Assembly (NCBI GenBank): GCA_904395785.1
Contig: CAJFOG010000191.1
Span: 1-33,898, forward strand
Reading direction: 5' to 3'
DNA from: an uncultured Eubacterium sp.
GTDB lineage: Bacteria > Bacillota_I > Bacilli_A > Erysipelotrichales > Erysipelotrichaceae
DNA length: 33,898 nt
Below, piece by piece: positions 18,438-26,478 of this stretch. The position numbers were made by a program, and so were the translations under genes. The stretch's first letter is position 1. Every line of letters begins with the position of its first letter. The notes beneath the pieces are model-generated. The model ran no database searches and was not told the origin of the DNA. It saw only the letters and a program-made list of their open reading frames with translations.

Positions 18438-18923
18438 TTAAGTATTTATAATTTTTTTTATAACAGGTTCTCTATGATTTACACAAAAAATAAAAAAACT
18501 AAACAACAATCCCATTATATAAAAAATAAACAAAATTGTTATATCTTCTAAATTTAAGCTTTTAAAAACAAATTCTTCTATACCTAAACTTACTAACAAA
18601 ATAAAAGAACAGTTAAATAATATATTTTTTATTAGAATCCTTAAATTTTTGCTAAATATATTATAATTAGATACTACAAAGAACGATCCTATTAATGCTA
18701 CAAAAAAAGATATAATTTTTTTTACATAATCCCCATATAATCCATATAAATTTAATAAAGATATATTCAAAACTCTTTTGTCAAAAAATACAAATAATAT
18801 AAGAAACACTATTAAAACAAATGATTTTTCATGTTTTAAATATAACAATCTATTTATCATGATATCTGTTTTTTTTGAGATAATATTTTTCTTTAAATTA
18901 AAACCATTGAAAACTAGTTCCAT
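18438..18923 (-). CDS. Four-helix membrane protein, unknown, front part of the KAP protein?
   Basis: This is a 161-residue hydrophobic protein with helices at about 33-50, 67-86, 97-115 and 128-148, basic at both ends. I recognise no family. The ATG lies inside the end of the upstream gene (26-base overlap) and lacks a good RBS, so translation may depend on coupling. Near its 3' end, ATA AAA AAA ATT (A8 at 18452-18459) is a perfect -1 slippery heptamer. Slipping there skips the stop and enters the KAP frame, adding two more helices and the NTPase domain. Separate subunits or one interrupted gene are both possible. Confidence 0.6.
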   Translation of the reverse strand: MELVFNGFNLKKNIISKKTDIMINRLLYLKHEKSFVLIVFLILFVFFDKRVLNISLLNLYGLYGDYVKKIISFFVALIGSFFVVSNYNIFSKNLRILIKNILFNCSFILLVSLGIEEFVFKSLNLEDITILFIFYIMGLLFSFFIFCVNHREPVIKKIINT

Positions 18924-19545
18924 TTTTATGTTTTTTTATTTCTATATTTTCATTCAATATATCAAATTTGAAAAAGTCTTTTAAAAATTTTTGTACTTTA
19001 CCTACTAAATTTACTATATTTGAATCCCTTTGCTCTAATAATTTAACTTGGAGTTTTGAAAATTCTGTAATATAGTACACATTGTTTTCAATCAATTGTT
19101 CTTTAACACTCTCTATAAACTCCTCATCGATTATATAATCCAAAATTTTTATTTCATTATTACTATATTTGCAATTAATTACAATAAACGAAATTTCCTT
19201 TTTACTAAAAAAATCACATTTCACTGTTACTTTAAATTCTTGCTTTTCTATAATAACCTTAATTTTATTTTTATAGTGTTTACTTCTTATTCTATCAAAT
19301 AATTTAAATCGCCTAAACTTCATTAAATTATCTAAATTATAACATAATAATTGTTCTAAATTATCTATAGATATAAAGTCATTAAAACTATCTAAGTCTA
19401 CATCTAAATGTTGCAAATTTTGTATAATTAAATTCATTTTTTCATCAAATAATATCTTTTTCAAATAATTATATTGATTACACTTAATGTTTACTAAATT
19501 TAATTCTGTACTAACCATATTCTGATTCTTTTTCTTATTAAACAT
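18898..19545 (-). CDS. Unknown soluble protein, first gene of the KAP cassette
   Basis: This 215-residue protein is rich in Lys, Asn and Ile and has no signal peptide or membrane helix. The middle part looks like alternating strands and helices (KNKIKVIIEKQEFKVTVKCD, EISFIVINCKYS), and the last third is mostly helical. I recognise no domain. It begins the cassette behind a candidate promoter, with AAGGATGG as RBS, and overlaps the membrane ORF by 26 bases in the +1 frame. It could be the cytosolic partner of the NTPase, or the N-terminal part of one larger broken gene. Its very low GC content is shared with the rest of the cassette and unlike lysS or tpx. Confidence 0.6.
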   Translation of the reverse strand: MFNKKKNQNMVSTELNLVNIKCNQYNYLKKILFDEKMNLIIQNLQHLDVDLDSFNDFISIDNLEQLLCYNLDNLMKFRRFKLFDRIRSKHYKNKIKVIIEKQEFKVTVKCDFFSKKEISFIVINCKYSNNEIKILDYIIDEEFIESVKEQLIENNVYYITEFSKLQVKLLEQRDSNIVNLVGKVQKFLKDFFKFDILNENIEIKKHKNGTSFQWF

Positions 19546-19573
19546 TGTATCCCATCCTTAATTTATTATATAT

Positions 19574-19602
19574 ATTTTAATATAATTTTATTAAAATATC
19601 AA
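19574..19602 (-). promoter_or_regulatory. Candidate promoter of the KAP cassette
   Basis: The minus strand reads TTGATA (19597-19602), 17 bases, TAAAAT (19574-19579), about 30 bases before the first ATG. The surrounding sequence is extremely AT-rich, so chance matches are likely. Confidence 0.45.
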
Positions 19603-19669
19603 AATTATTAAATAGTGTTATAAAATAAATTTTAATAATTTATAAAGGATATTTTTTCTTATTTATCCA

Positions 19670-19678
19670 TGCTATAAT
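19670..19678 (+). promoter_or_regulatory. Extended -10 promoter of the Nudix gene
   Basis: TGCTATAAT has an exact -10 hexamer with the upstream TG of extended -10 promoters. It lies 15 bases before the ATG, so the leader must be very short. No good -35 is present. Confidence 0.45.
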
Positions 19679-19693
19679 CTAATCGGTGATAAT

Positions 19694-20086
19694 ATGAAAA
19701 CAATAAAAGTTGTAGCCGCAATTATTAAAAAAGATGACAAAATACTAATTGCGCAACGTTTAAAAGGTGAATTTGCAGGACAATGGGAATTTCCTGGAGG
19801 AAAAATAGAAGAAGGTGAACATCCAGAAGAAGCATTAATACGTGAAATAATGGAAGAAATGGAGCTAGAAATATCAATCAATGAATATCTTATGACTGCT
19901 GAATATGATTATCCTAACTTTCATTTAAGTATGGATTGCTATATTTGTTCACTTAAAACAGATATCATTCAATTACACGATCATTCAGCTATTCAATGGA
20001 TATCAATAAAAGATAATATAAAAAACATCAACTGGATTCCAGCTGATATTCAAATCATTGAAGCTTTACAAACTAAATTTAATTGA
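19694..20086 (+). CDS. Nudix hydrolase, MutT-like
   Basis: This 130-residue enzyme has a Nudix box from G36 to L58: G36-x5-E42-x7-R50-E51-I-x-E54-E55. The metal-binding glutamates are all present. The usual Gly near the end of the box is Glu (E57), which is unusual. WEFPGGK before the box is typical of MutT-type (oxidised dNTP or CTP) pyrophosphatases. It is probably cytosolic and cleans the nucleotide pool. It converges with the helicase gene, with 9 bases between the two stops. It may instead act together with that helicase; this is inferred only from position. Confidence 0.85.
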   Translation: MKTIKVVAAIIKKDDKILIAQRLKGEFAGQWEFPGGKIEEGEHPEEALIREIMEEMELEISINEYLMTAEYDYPNFHLSMDCYICSLKTDIIQLHDHSAIQWISIKDNIKNINWIPADIQIIEALQTKFN

Positions 20087-20095
20087 TGTAGATAC

Positions 20096-22933
20096 TTAGG
20101 CATCTACGTCTTTTTTTATTTCAACCTTATTTATGAACTCTTCGTATAAGTCAGCAGGTAATGTATATTCTAACTTCGTCTTTACAGTAATTGGTTGATT
20201 ACCTTCAAACTCTTTCGCATCGACTCTTCCTAAATAAATATATGGCTGTACTACTCCATCAATTTGTTTAAACTTACGTACAAATAAGTGTAGGTTTATA
20301 CCTCTTTCTTTATTATATATAATATTTTTCCCTTGTTCAGATTGCTGTTTTGTTTTATTTGGTGTTTGCCATTGAAAAAACTTTCTGCTGATAAATTTAT
20401 CTTTATAATTAATCGATTCTTTAATATCACTTTCTTTATGTAAATCGACAAACAAAAAATATTCATTTCCTGATGTCATTAACCCACTCCCTCTAAATGA
20501 TGAATGGATTTTTCTATAATTTGTTAATAGCGCTACTTCTTGCATAGAATATTGTGCATATAACTTTAAAAATGGTATTCCATAATACGCTTCTTCGAAT
20601 TCTTTACGATATCTATTTAAACCATAATGTAAAATATCTAATATATACTCTTTCTTTTCTATATCACTTAATATTTCATGCATGATATCATTTAGTATTA
20701 TATTTTTACCATCGAATACAGCCAATTGGTTCCATCTATTTTTTTGACTACTATCATAATAATTATAATTTAGTGTTTCCATAGCATGACAAACACTATC
20801 ATTATCCACATACTCTATTACTTTTAATATGGATTGTTTGCACATATCTTCACTCATTTCTTTTTGAAATATTAAATCTAATAAAATTTGAAATTCATGT
20901 GGTCTTTTCAAGGGTAACATATCTGACAAGTATTTCATTGCTTTTATAAATTCTTGATCAGTAATCATTAATTTGAATATATTATCTTTTTCTACTTTTG
21001 ATAAAAATTGGAGATATGTTCCTTCCTTACGTATAAATTTCATAGGATCTGGTGCACCTTCATATTTTATATAATCCATTAAATTCTTTGGTATCCTTCC
21101 TTGAAGTAGTGCTTTAAATGATAAATACTCTTCTTTTAAATATTTCATTGAATTAAAATTTTCATTTTCTAACTGACGTAATATGCGTTCTTTTGAAATC
21201 TTATCTAATTGAATAAATGTATCACCCGGTATGTTTGTAAAATCATTATTTACAGACACTTTTAAACTATCCTTATCATAATATCTACTACCTTTTAATG
21301 CTACTGCAATTAGAAATGCTCTATTATGATTACCTATAAAATCTAGCACTGTTAAGTATTCTTTATTTTTATATTTTCTTAATCCCCTACCCAATTGTTG
21401 AATAAAAATAATAGGTGAATTTGTAGGTCTTAACATTAATACTAAATTGACTGATGGGATATCTACCCCTTCATTAAAAATATCCACAGTAAAAATGACT
21501 TCTAATTCATCATGTTCATTTTCTAACCTTTGGATATACGTTTGGCGTTTTTCTGCTGAATCACTACCAGTCAAACAAACACTTGTTATCCCTCTTTTAT
21601 TAAATTCATCACACATAAATTGTGCATGATCAATGTTTACACAAAATCCTAAACATTTTCTTTTCTCTCCATCAAAGCCATATAAATTCATTTGCTTAAT
21701 AATATAATCTACACGTTGATTAAGTTTTAATGCTTTTGCTACAGATGTAATATCTTCAATATTTACTCCTTCTAAATTAACTTCTTCAATATCTGCAATC
21801 CCAAAATAATGAAAAGGTACAACCAACTCTTCTTCCATTGCATCATGAAGTCTTACTTCAATCGCAACATTATTATCAAATAATTCATAAATATCTGCTT
21901 TATCGCAACGTTCAGGTGTCGCAGTCATTCCTAACAAAAATTTAGGTTGAAAATATTGTAATACTTTTAAATAAGTGTCCCCAGATGCATGATGTGCTTC
22001 ATCAACTACAATATAATCAAACTCATCTCTATCAAACATGTCATAATAACGATGTAATGTCTGTATTGTGGAAAATAGATAATCCACATGATCTTCTTTC
22101 TTTTTCCCTGTCAAAAAACCAGTATGTAATTTCGAACCTATTACATTTTTAAAAGACTGTTCAGCTTTCATAAGAATTTCTTCTCTATGTACAATAAATA
22201 ACATTTTTTTAGGTTTGTATTGTTTTACATCAAAGGCACTCATATATGTTTTTCCTGTTCCTGTCGCAGCTACCACCAATGCTCTTTTTTCACCATAACT
22301 ACGCAACTTATGTAAATTGGATATAGCTCTTTGTTGCATACTATTTGGCTGTATTTCATAAGAGTATTTAAAATGTTGTATTTGTTTTTTTTGATTATGT
22401 TCTCTAATTGTTCGCAAAAATAACTCATATTCATTTAAGAAATCTTCACTTACTTCACTTAAATTATCCCAAATACTCATAAATTCATCCATTACATCTA
22501 AAATAAAAGGATCATCTCTTTTGGAAATAACTTTCACATTCCACTCTATATTGCTTTTTAATGCACTTGCAGTAATATTAGAAGAACCTATAATTACTTT
22601 AAAACAATCCTCATATTCAAATAAATATGCTTTGGAATGAAATCCTTTCTTTTTTACATCATCGTATACCTTCATATCTACATTTTCAAATGAATTAAGT
22701 TTCTTTAATGCTTTGGGATCAGAAAAATTTAGATATGTTGATGTAATAACTTTTCCACGAATACCCTTTTGATTTAATTCATCTAATAGCCTAACAAATA
22801 ACTGTAAACCACTATAATTTATAAATGCCACATTAAAGTAAAATCTTTTACAAGTTTCTAATGAATTTTTTAACTCTTGAAACACTGTACTTTCATAATT
22901 ATTTAATATTAATGTATTTCTTTCTTGAAGCAT
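20096..22933 (-). CDS. PLD-like nuclease/SF2 helicase/DUF3427 protein
   Basis: This 945-residue protein has three parts. An N-terminal phospholipase-D-like domain has HSK at 99-101 and GSSN at 116-119, a single HxK-type site. A superfamily 2 helicase core follows, with Walker A ATGTGKT (223-229), DEAH (311-314), TAT (337-339) and motif VI QLGRGLRKYK. A C-terminal DUF3427-like region includes SSFRGSGLMTSGNEYFLFV and KFFQWQ. Proteins of this build are widespread in accessory regions and are probably nucleic-acid processing or defence enzymes, possibly nicking and unwinding DNA. The exact role is unknown. The gene is intact, starts with a good GGAGG site and lies next to the KAP cassette. Confidence 0.85.
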   Translation of the reverse strand: MLQERNTLILNNYESTVFQELKNSLETCKRFYFNVAFINYSGLQLFVRLLDELNQKGIRGKVITSTYLNFSDPKALKKLNSFENVDMKVYDDVKKKGFHSKAYLFEYEDCFKVIIGSSNITASALKSNIEWNVKVISKRDDPFILDVMDEFMSIWDNLSEVSEDFLNEYELFLRTIREHNQKKQIQHFKYSYEIQPNSMQQRAISNLHKLRSYGEKRALVVAATGTGKTYMSAFDVKQYKPKKMLFIVHREEILMKAEQSFKNVIGSKLHTGFLTGKKKEDHVDYLFSTIQTLHRYYDMFDRDEFDYIVVDEAHHASGDTYLKVLQYFQPKFLLGMTATPERCDKADIYELFDNNVAIEVRLHDAMEEELVVPFHYFGIADIEEVNLEGVNIEDITSVAKALKLNQRVDYIIKQMNLYGFDGEKRKCLGFCVNIDHAQFMCDEFNKRGITSVCLTGSDSAEKRQTYIQRLENEHDELEVIFTVDIFNEGVDIPSVNLVLMLRPTNSPIIFIQQLGRGLRKYKNKEYLTVLDFIGNHNRAFLIAVALKGSRYYDKDSLKVSVNNDFTNIPGDTFIQLDKISKERILRQLENENFNSMKYLKEEYLSFKALLQGRIPKNLMDYIKYEGAPDPMKFIRKEGTYLQFLSKVEKDNIFKLMITDQEFIKAMKYLSDMLPLKRPHEFQILLDLIFQKEMSEDMCKQSILKVIEYVDNDSVCHAMETLNYNYYDSSQKNRWNQLAVFDGKNIILNDIMHEILSDIEKKEYILDILHYGLNRYRKEFEEAYYGIPFLKLYAQYSMQEVALLTNYRKIHSSFRGSGLMTSGNEYFLFVDLHKESDIKESINYKDKFISRKFFQWQTPNKTKQQSEQGKNIIYNKERGINLHLFVRKFKQIDGVVQPYIYLGRVDAKEFEGNQPITVKTKLEYTLPADLYEEFINKVEIKKDVDA

Positions 22934-23048
22934 TTCTCATACCTCCCTGACTTTATTTTATACAATACCTTATTTTCTTTCATACGTAAATATTTTTATA
23001 TTAAAAAGTATATATTTAATTTTTCAAGAAACCGGTCCCACAAAATAC

Positions 23049-23098
23049 TTGACAAACTGATGTAAGCGTTTTATACTGAATATGTGGAAACGTTCCCA
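23049..23098 (+). promoter_or_regulatory. Sucrose operon promoter with cre and LacI-type operator
   Basis: TTGACA (23049-23054), 17 bases, TATACT (23072-23077). The spacer holds ATGTAAGCGTTTTAT (23060-23074), a cre with one mismatch, so CcpA would compete with polymerase. Just downstream, TGGAAACGTTCCCA (23085-23098) is a near-perfect CG-centred palindrome of the LacI/ScrR type, probably bound by the regulator encoded in the operon. Confidence 0.75.
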
Positions 23099-23125
23099 TA
23101 TCGGAACATTAGGAGGAATAAATTT

Positions 23126-25009
23126 ATGATTCAAAAAGAAGAACGTTATCTTAAGATTTCCAAGGAAATAGTGGAATATGTTGGAGGTCTAGATAACATC
23201 CAAGGTGTTGCACACTGTGCAACTCGATTACGTATTGTTTTAAAAGACAATGATTTGCTACAAATGGAAAAAGTGGAAAACATTGACCTTGCGAAAGGTG
23301 CTTTCCTTGCAGGAGATCAACTACAAATCATTTTTGGTGCAGGTTTAGTAAATGATGTATATAAAGTATTCGCATCATATACACACATGGAAAATATGTC
23401 TTTAAGTGATGTGAAACAACAAAGTGCACAAAAACTAAACCCTCTACAAGCTGTGATTAAATCTTTATCCGATGTGTTTGTAGAAATTATGCCTGCAATT
23501 CTTGCAGCAGCATTACTATTAGGTTTAACTGGTGTATTAGGTAAATGGGATGTTGTGACAGACAACGATGCATTATACGCTATCAACAAATTGGCTTCTC
23601 TTGCATCGAATGGAATATTCTCAATCTTACCGATGGCAGTATGTTATTCTGCTACAAAACGTTATGGTGGTCGCCCTATTTTAGGTATTGTTGTTGGGGC
23701 TATCATGTTAGATGCTAGCTTAGCAAATGCTTATGATATTGGGAAAGAAGGCTTTAATCCTGAAGTATTAAATATCTTTGGTTTAAACATTGAACTTGTT
23801 GGATTCCAAGGTGGAATCATTATTGCCTTAATGATGGGATTCATTATCGCTAAATTAGACCAATACTTTGAAAGAAAAGTACCAGATGTTATCAAACTAC
23901 TTGTTTCCCCTATGTTAACAGTATTCATTTCTACTGTATTATTATTTACTATCGTAGGTCCTGTTGGTCGTGAGCTAGGAAACATTATCACTGGTTCTTT
24001 AGTATGGATGACAAACAACTTAGGTCCTATCGGATACATGGCATTTGCGGGTTTACAACAAGTAATCGTGATTACTGGTCTTCACCATATTTTAGGTGCA
24101 GTAGAAGCAACATTAATCGCTGATACTGGAAGAAACTTCTTAAACCCTTTAATGTCTGTTGCGTTAATGGGACAAGGTGGAGCTGTTCTTGGTTATTTAT
24201 TATTAAACTGGAAAAATGTGCGTACGCGTGAATTATGTATTCCAAGCTTCATTAGTACACTATTTGGAATTAGTGAACCTGCAATTTTTGGAATCAACTT
24301 ACGCTACAAATTCCCTTTAATTGCTGGATGTATCGCTGGGGCAATTGCTGGGGCTTACTGTTACTTTACTGATTTAGCTGCCTTAGGTTTTGGGACAACT
24401 GCAGTACCAGGTATTGCGATTACTGATCCTAATGGAAATGGATACTTACACTACATTATTGCGCATATCATCGCATTAGGTGTTGGGATTGCTTTATGTT
24501 TTATCTTTGGAAAAGCACAAGTAAAGAAAGAAACTATAACTTTAGAAAATGATGAAACACAACCTACTGTTTCAAGTGTATCTTTAATTGCACCTATCCA
24601 AGGAACTGTAAAAAATGTAACTGCTTGTGATGATGCTGTTTTCTCTGCGGAAACTATGGGAAAAGGTATTGTGATTGAACCTACAAATGGTGATGTCATT
24701 GCTCCTGCGGATGCAACTGTTGAGTTTGTATTCCCTAGTAAACATGCGATTGGTTTAAAACTAAATGATGGTAGTAAAGTGTTAATTCACTGTGGTATTG
24801 ATACAGTGAACTTAAATGGTGAAGGATTTGAAGTATACGTAAAAAAAGATCAAAAAATAACACAAGGGCAAAAGCTATCTACAATGGATTTAGCACTTAT
24901 AAAATCAAAAGGATTTAGCACACAAACTATCATGGTTGTTACTGAAAAGACTGATCTTAAACAAGTAATCATTACTCCTGATCAAAAAGAGGTTCTTACA
25001 ATCAAATAA
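23126..25009 (+). CDS. PTS sucrose-type transporter EIIBCA
   Basis: This 627-residue permease has fused B, C and A domains. EIIB covers about 1-90 with C31 in AHCATRLR. EIIC follows with about ten helices (FISTLFGISEPAIFGI). EIIA covers about 490-620 with the phosphorylated His near 555 in VLIHCGIDTVNL. It would import and 6-phosphorylate sucrose, given the sucrose-6-phosphate hydrolase and fructokinase in the operon. Raffinose-type sugars are possible because an alpha-galactosidase is also present. I chose the ATG at 23126, behind AGGAGG at 23111-23116; the earlier in-frame GTG lies at the edge of the operator. Sequence alone does not exclude beta-glucosides. Confidence 0.88.
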   Translation: MIQKEERYLKISKEIVEYVGGLDNIQGVAHCATRLRIVLKDNDLLQMEKVENIDLAKGAFLAGDQLQIIFGAGLVNDVYKVFASYTHMENMSLSDVKQQSAQKLNPLQAVIKSLSDVFVEIMPAILAAALLLGLTGVLGKWDVVTDNDALYAINKLASLASNGIFSILPMAVCYSATKRYGGRPILGIVVGAIMLDASLANAYDIGKEGFNPEVLNIFGLNIELVGFQGGIIIALMMGFIIAKLDQYFERKVPDVIKLLVSPMLTVFISTVLLFTIVGPVGRELGNIITGSLVWMTNNLGPIGYMAFAGLQQVIVITGLHHILGAVEATLIADTGRNFLNPLMSVALMGQGGAVLGYLLLNWKNVRTRELCIPSFISTLFGISEPAIFGINLRYKFPLIAGCIAGAIAGAYCYFTDLAALGFGTTAVPGIAITDPNGNGYLHYIIAHIIALGVGIALCFIFGKAQVKKETITLENDETQPTVSSVSLIAPIQGTVKNVTACDDAVFSAETMGKGIVIEPTNGDVIAPADATVEFVFPSKHAIGLKLNDGSKVLIHCGIDTVNLNGEGFEVYVKKDQKITQGQKLSTMDLALIKSKGFSTQTIMVVTEKTDLKQVIITPDQKEVLTIK

Positions 25010-25020
25010 AGAAAGGATTT

Positions 25021-26463
25021 ATGCATATGTATACAAAACTAGATTATGTAAAAGAAGCAAAAAACCATTCTCAACTACGTGCATTGGTGGATAGTGACCC
25101 TTACCGTCTTCACTTCCACCTAATGCCTCCTACTGGATGGTTAAATGATCCAAATGGATTATGTGTATTTAATGGCACTACACATATTTATCATCAATAC
25201 TCACCTTTTACTACTGGTTGGGGTATGAAAACGTGGGGACACTACACTACAAAAGATTGGGTACACTTTACAGAATGTGAACCTTTCTTATTCCCAGATA
25301 TCAGAGAGGATAAAGATGGTGTATATAGTGGTTCTGCTTTTGTGAAAGATAATAAAATTCACTTTTTCTATACTGGAAATGTAAAACATTTAGATAAAGA
25401 TTATGACTATGTAATGGATGGTCGTGAACAAAACACAATAGAAGTCATTTCTAATGATGGATTTACATATGGTGAAAAAATTTGTCATATGACTAATGAT
25501 GATTACCCTACAGATATGAGTAAACATATACGTGATCCGAAAGTATTTGAAGTAAATGGTATTTGGTACATGATACTTGGTGCACGTAGTAATGCAGATA
25601 AAGGATGTGCTTTAATATATCGTTCTTTAGACTTTGCTTCATGGGAATATCATATGCGTATTGAAACAGAAGAACCATTTGGTTATATGTGGGAATGTCC
25701 TGATTTAATTCAATTAGATGGTAAATGGTTTTTAATTTGTTGTCCACAAGGGATTGCTCAACAAGGAATTGATTATGCGAATATCTATCAATGTGGATAC
25801 TTTGCAATGGATTTAAATTTAGAAGAAAAAACATATAAGATTCATAAATTTTATGAACTAGATAGAGGCTTTGATATTTACGCAACACAAAGCTATCAAG
25901 ATGAAAAAGGACGTATTATTTTACTTGCATGGATGGGAATACCTGATGCCGACTACCATAATGAGCCAACAGTAGAAAAAGGATGGCATCATGCATTAAC
26001 TATGCCTAGAGTATTAACTACAAAAAATAATCGTATTATCCAACAACCCTTAGAAGAAATGCAAGCATTACGTACTTCTAGCCAGCATAAACAATTCCAT
26101 CAACAAATAGAACTACCTGCTATGGATTGTTTTGAAGTAGAGTTAAACTTACAAAACTGCCAAGAACTTACAATTCAAATTGCACAAGATATTAAGTTAA
26201 CATATCACCAACAAATCTTTACATTACAAATGGAAGAAAGTGGATGTGGGCGTACATCAAGAAGTGTAGCTTTAGAAAGCTTGCAACATGTGCACATCTT
26301 TGTAGATACAAGTTCTATCGAAGTATTCTTAAACTATGGTGAAGAAACTTTCACTACACGCTGTTATCGTAAAGATATTACATGTACAACATCTATCCAA
26401 ACAAATACAATAGGTACTTGTACATGGCATACACTAGGTAGTTTTCAAATTGATCATCAATAG
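25021..26463 (+). CDS. scrB: Sucrose-6-phosphate hydrolase, GH32
   Basis: This 480-residue enzyme has the three GH32 signatures: WLNDPNG (40-46) with nucleophile D43, RDP (171-173) with the transition-state-stabilising D172, and EC (225-226) with acid/base E225. A beta-propeller is followed by a C-terminal beta-sandwich (about 365-480). It splits sucrose-6-phosphate to glucose-6-phosphate and fructose; no signal peptide is present, in line with a PTS substrate. It starts 11 bases after the transporter stop. The ATG at 25027 is spaced better from AAAGGA and may be the true start. Confidence 0.92.
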   Translation: MHMYTKLDYVKEAKNHSQLRALVDSDPYRLHFHLMPPTGWLNDPNGLCVFNGTTHIYHQYSPFTTGWGMKTWGHYTTKDWVHFTECEPFLFPDIREDKDGVYSGSAFVKDNKIHFFYTGNVKHLDKDYDYVMDGREQNTIEVISNDGFTYGEKICHMTNDDYPTDMSKHIRDPKVFEVNGIWYMILGARSNADKGCALIYRSLDFASWEYHMRIETEEPFGYMWECPDLIQLDGKWFLICCPQGIAQQGIDYANIYQCGYFAMDLNLEEKTYKIHKFYELDRGFDIYATQSYQDEKGRIILLAWMGIPDADYHNEPTVEKGWHHALTMPRVLTTKNNRIIQQPLEEMQALRTSSQHKQFHQQIELPAMDCFEVELNLQNCQELTIQIAQDIKLTYHQQIFTLQMEESGCGRTSRSVALESLQHVHIFVDTSSIEVFLNYGEETFTTRCYRKDITCTTSIQTNTIGTCTWHTLGSFQIDHQ

Positions 26464-26478
26464 AATAGGAGAATCTTT

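Noticed and set aside
23084-23125. GTG at 23084 as start of the sucrose transporter
   Set aside because: It is at the edge of the operator and has no ribosome site; ATG 23126 follows AGGAGG at correct spacing.
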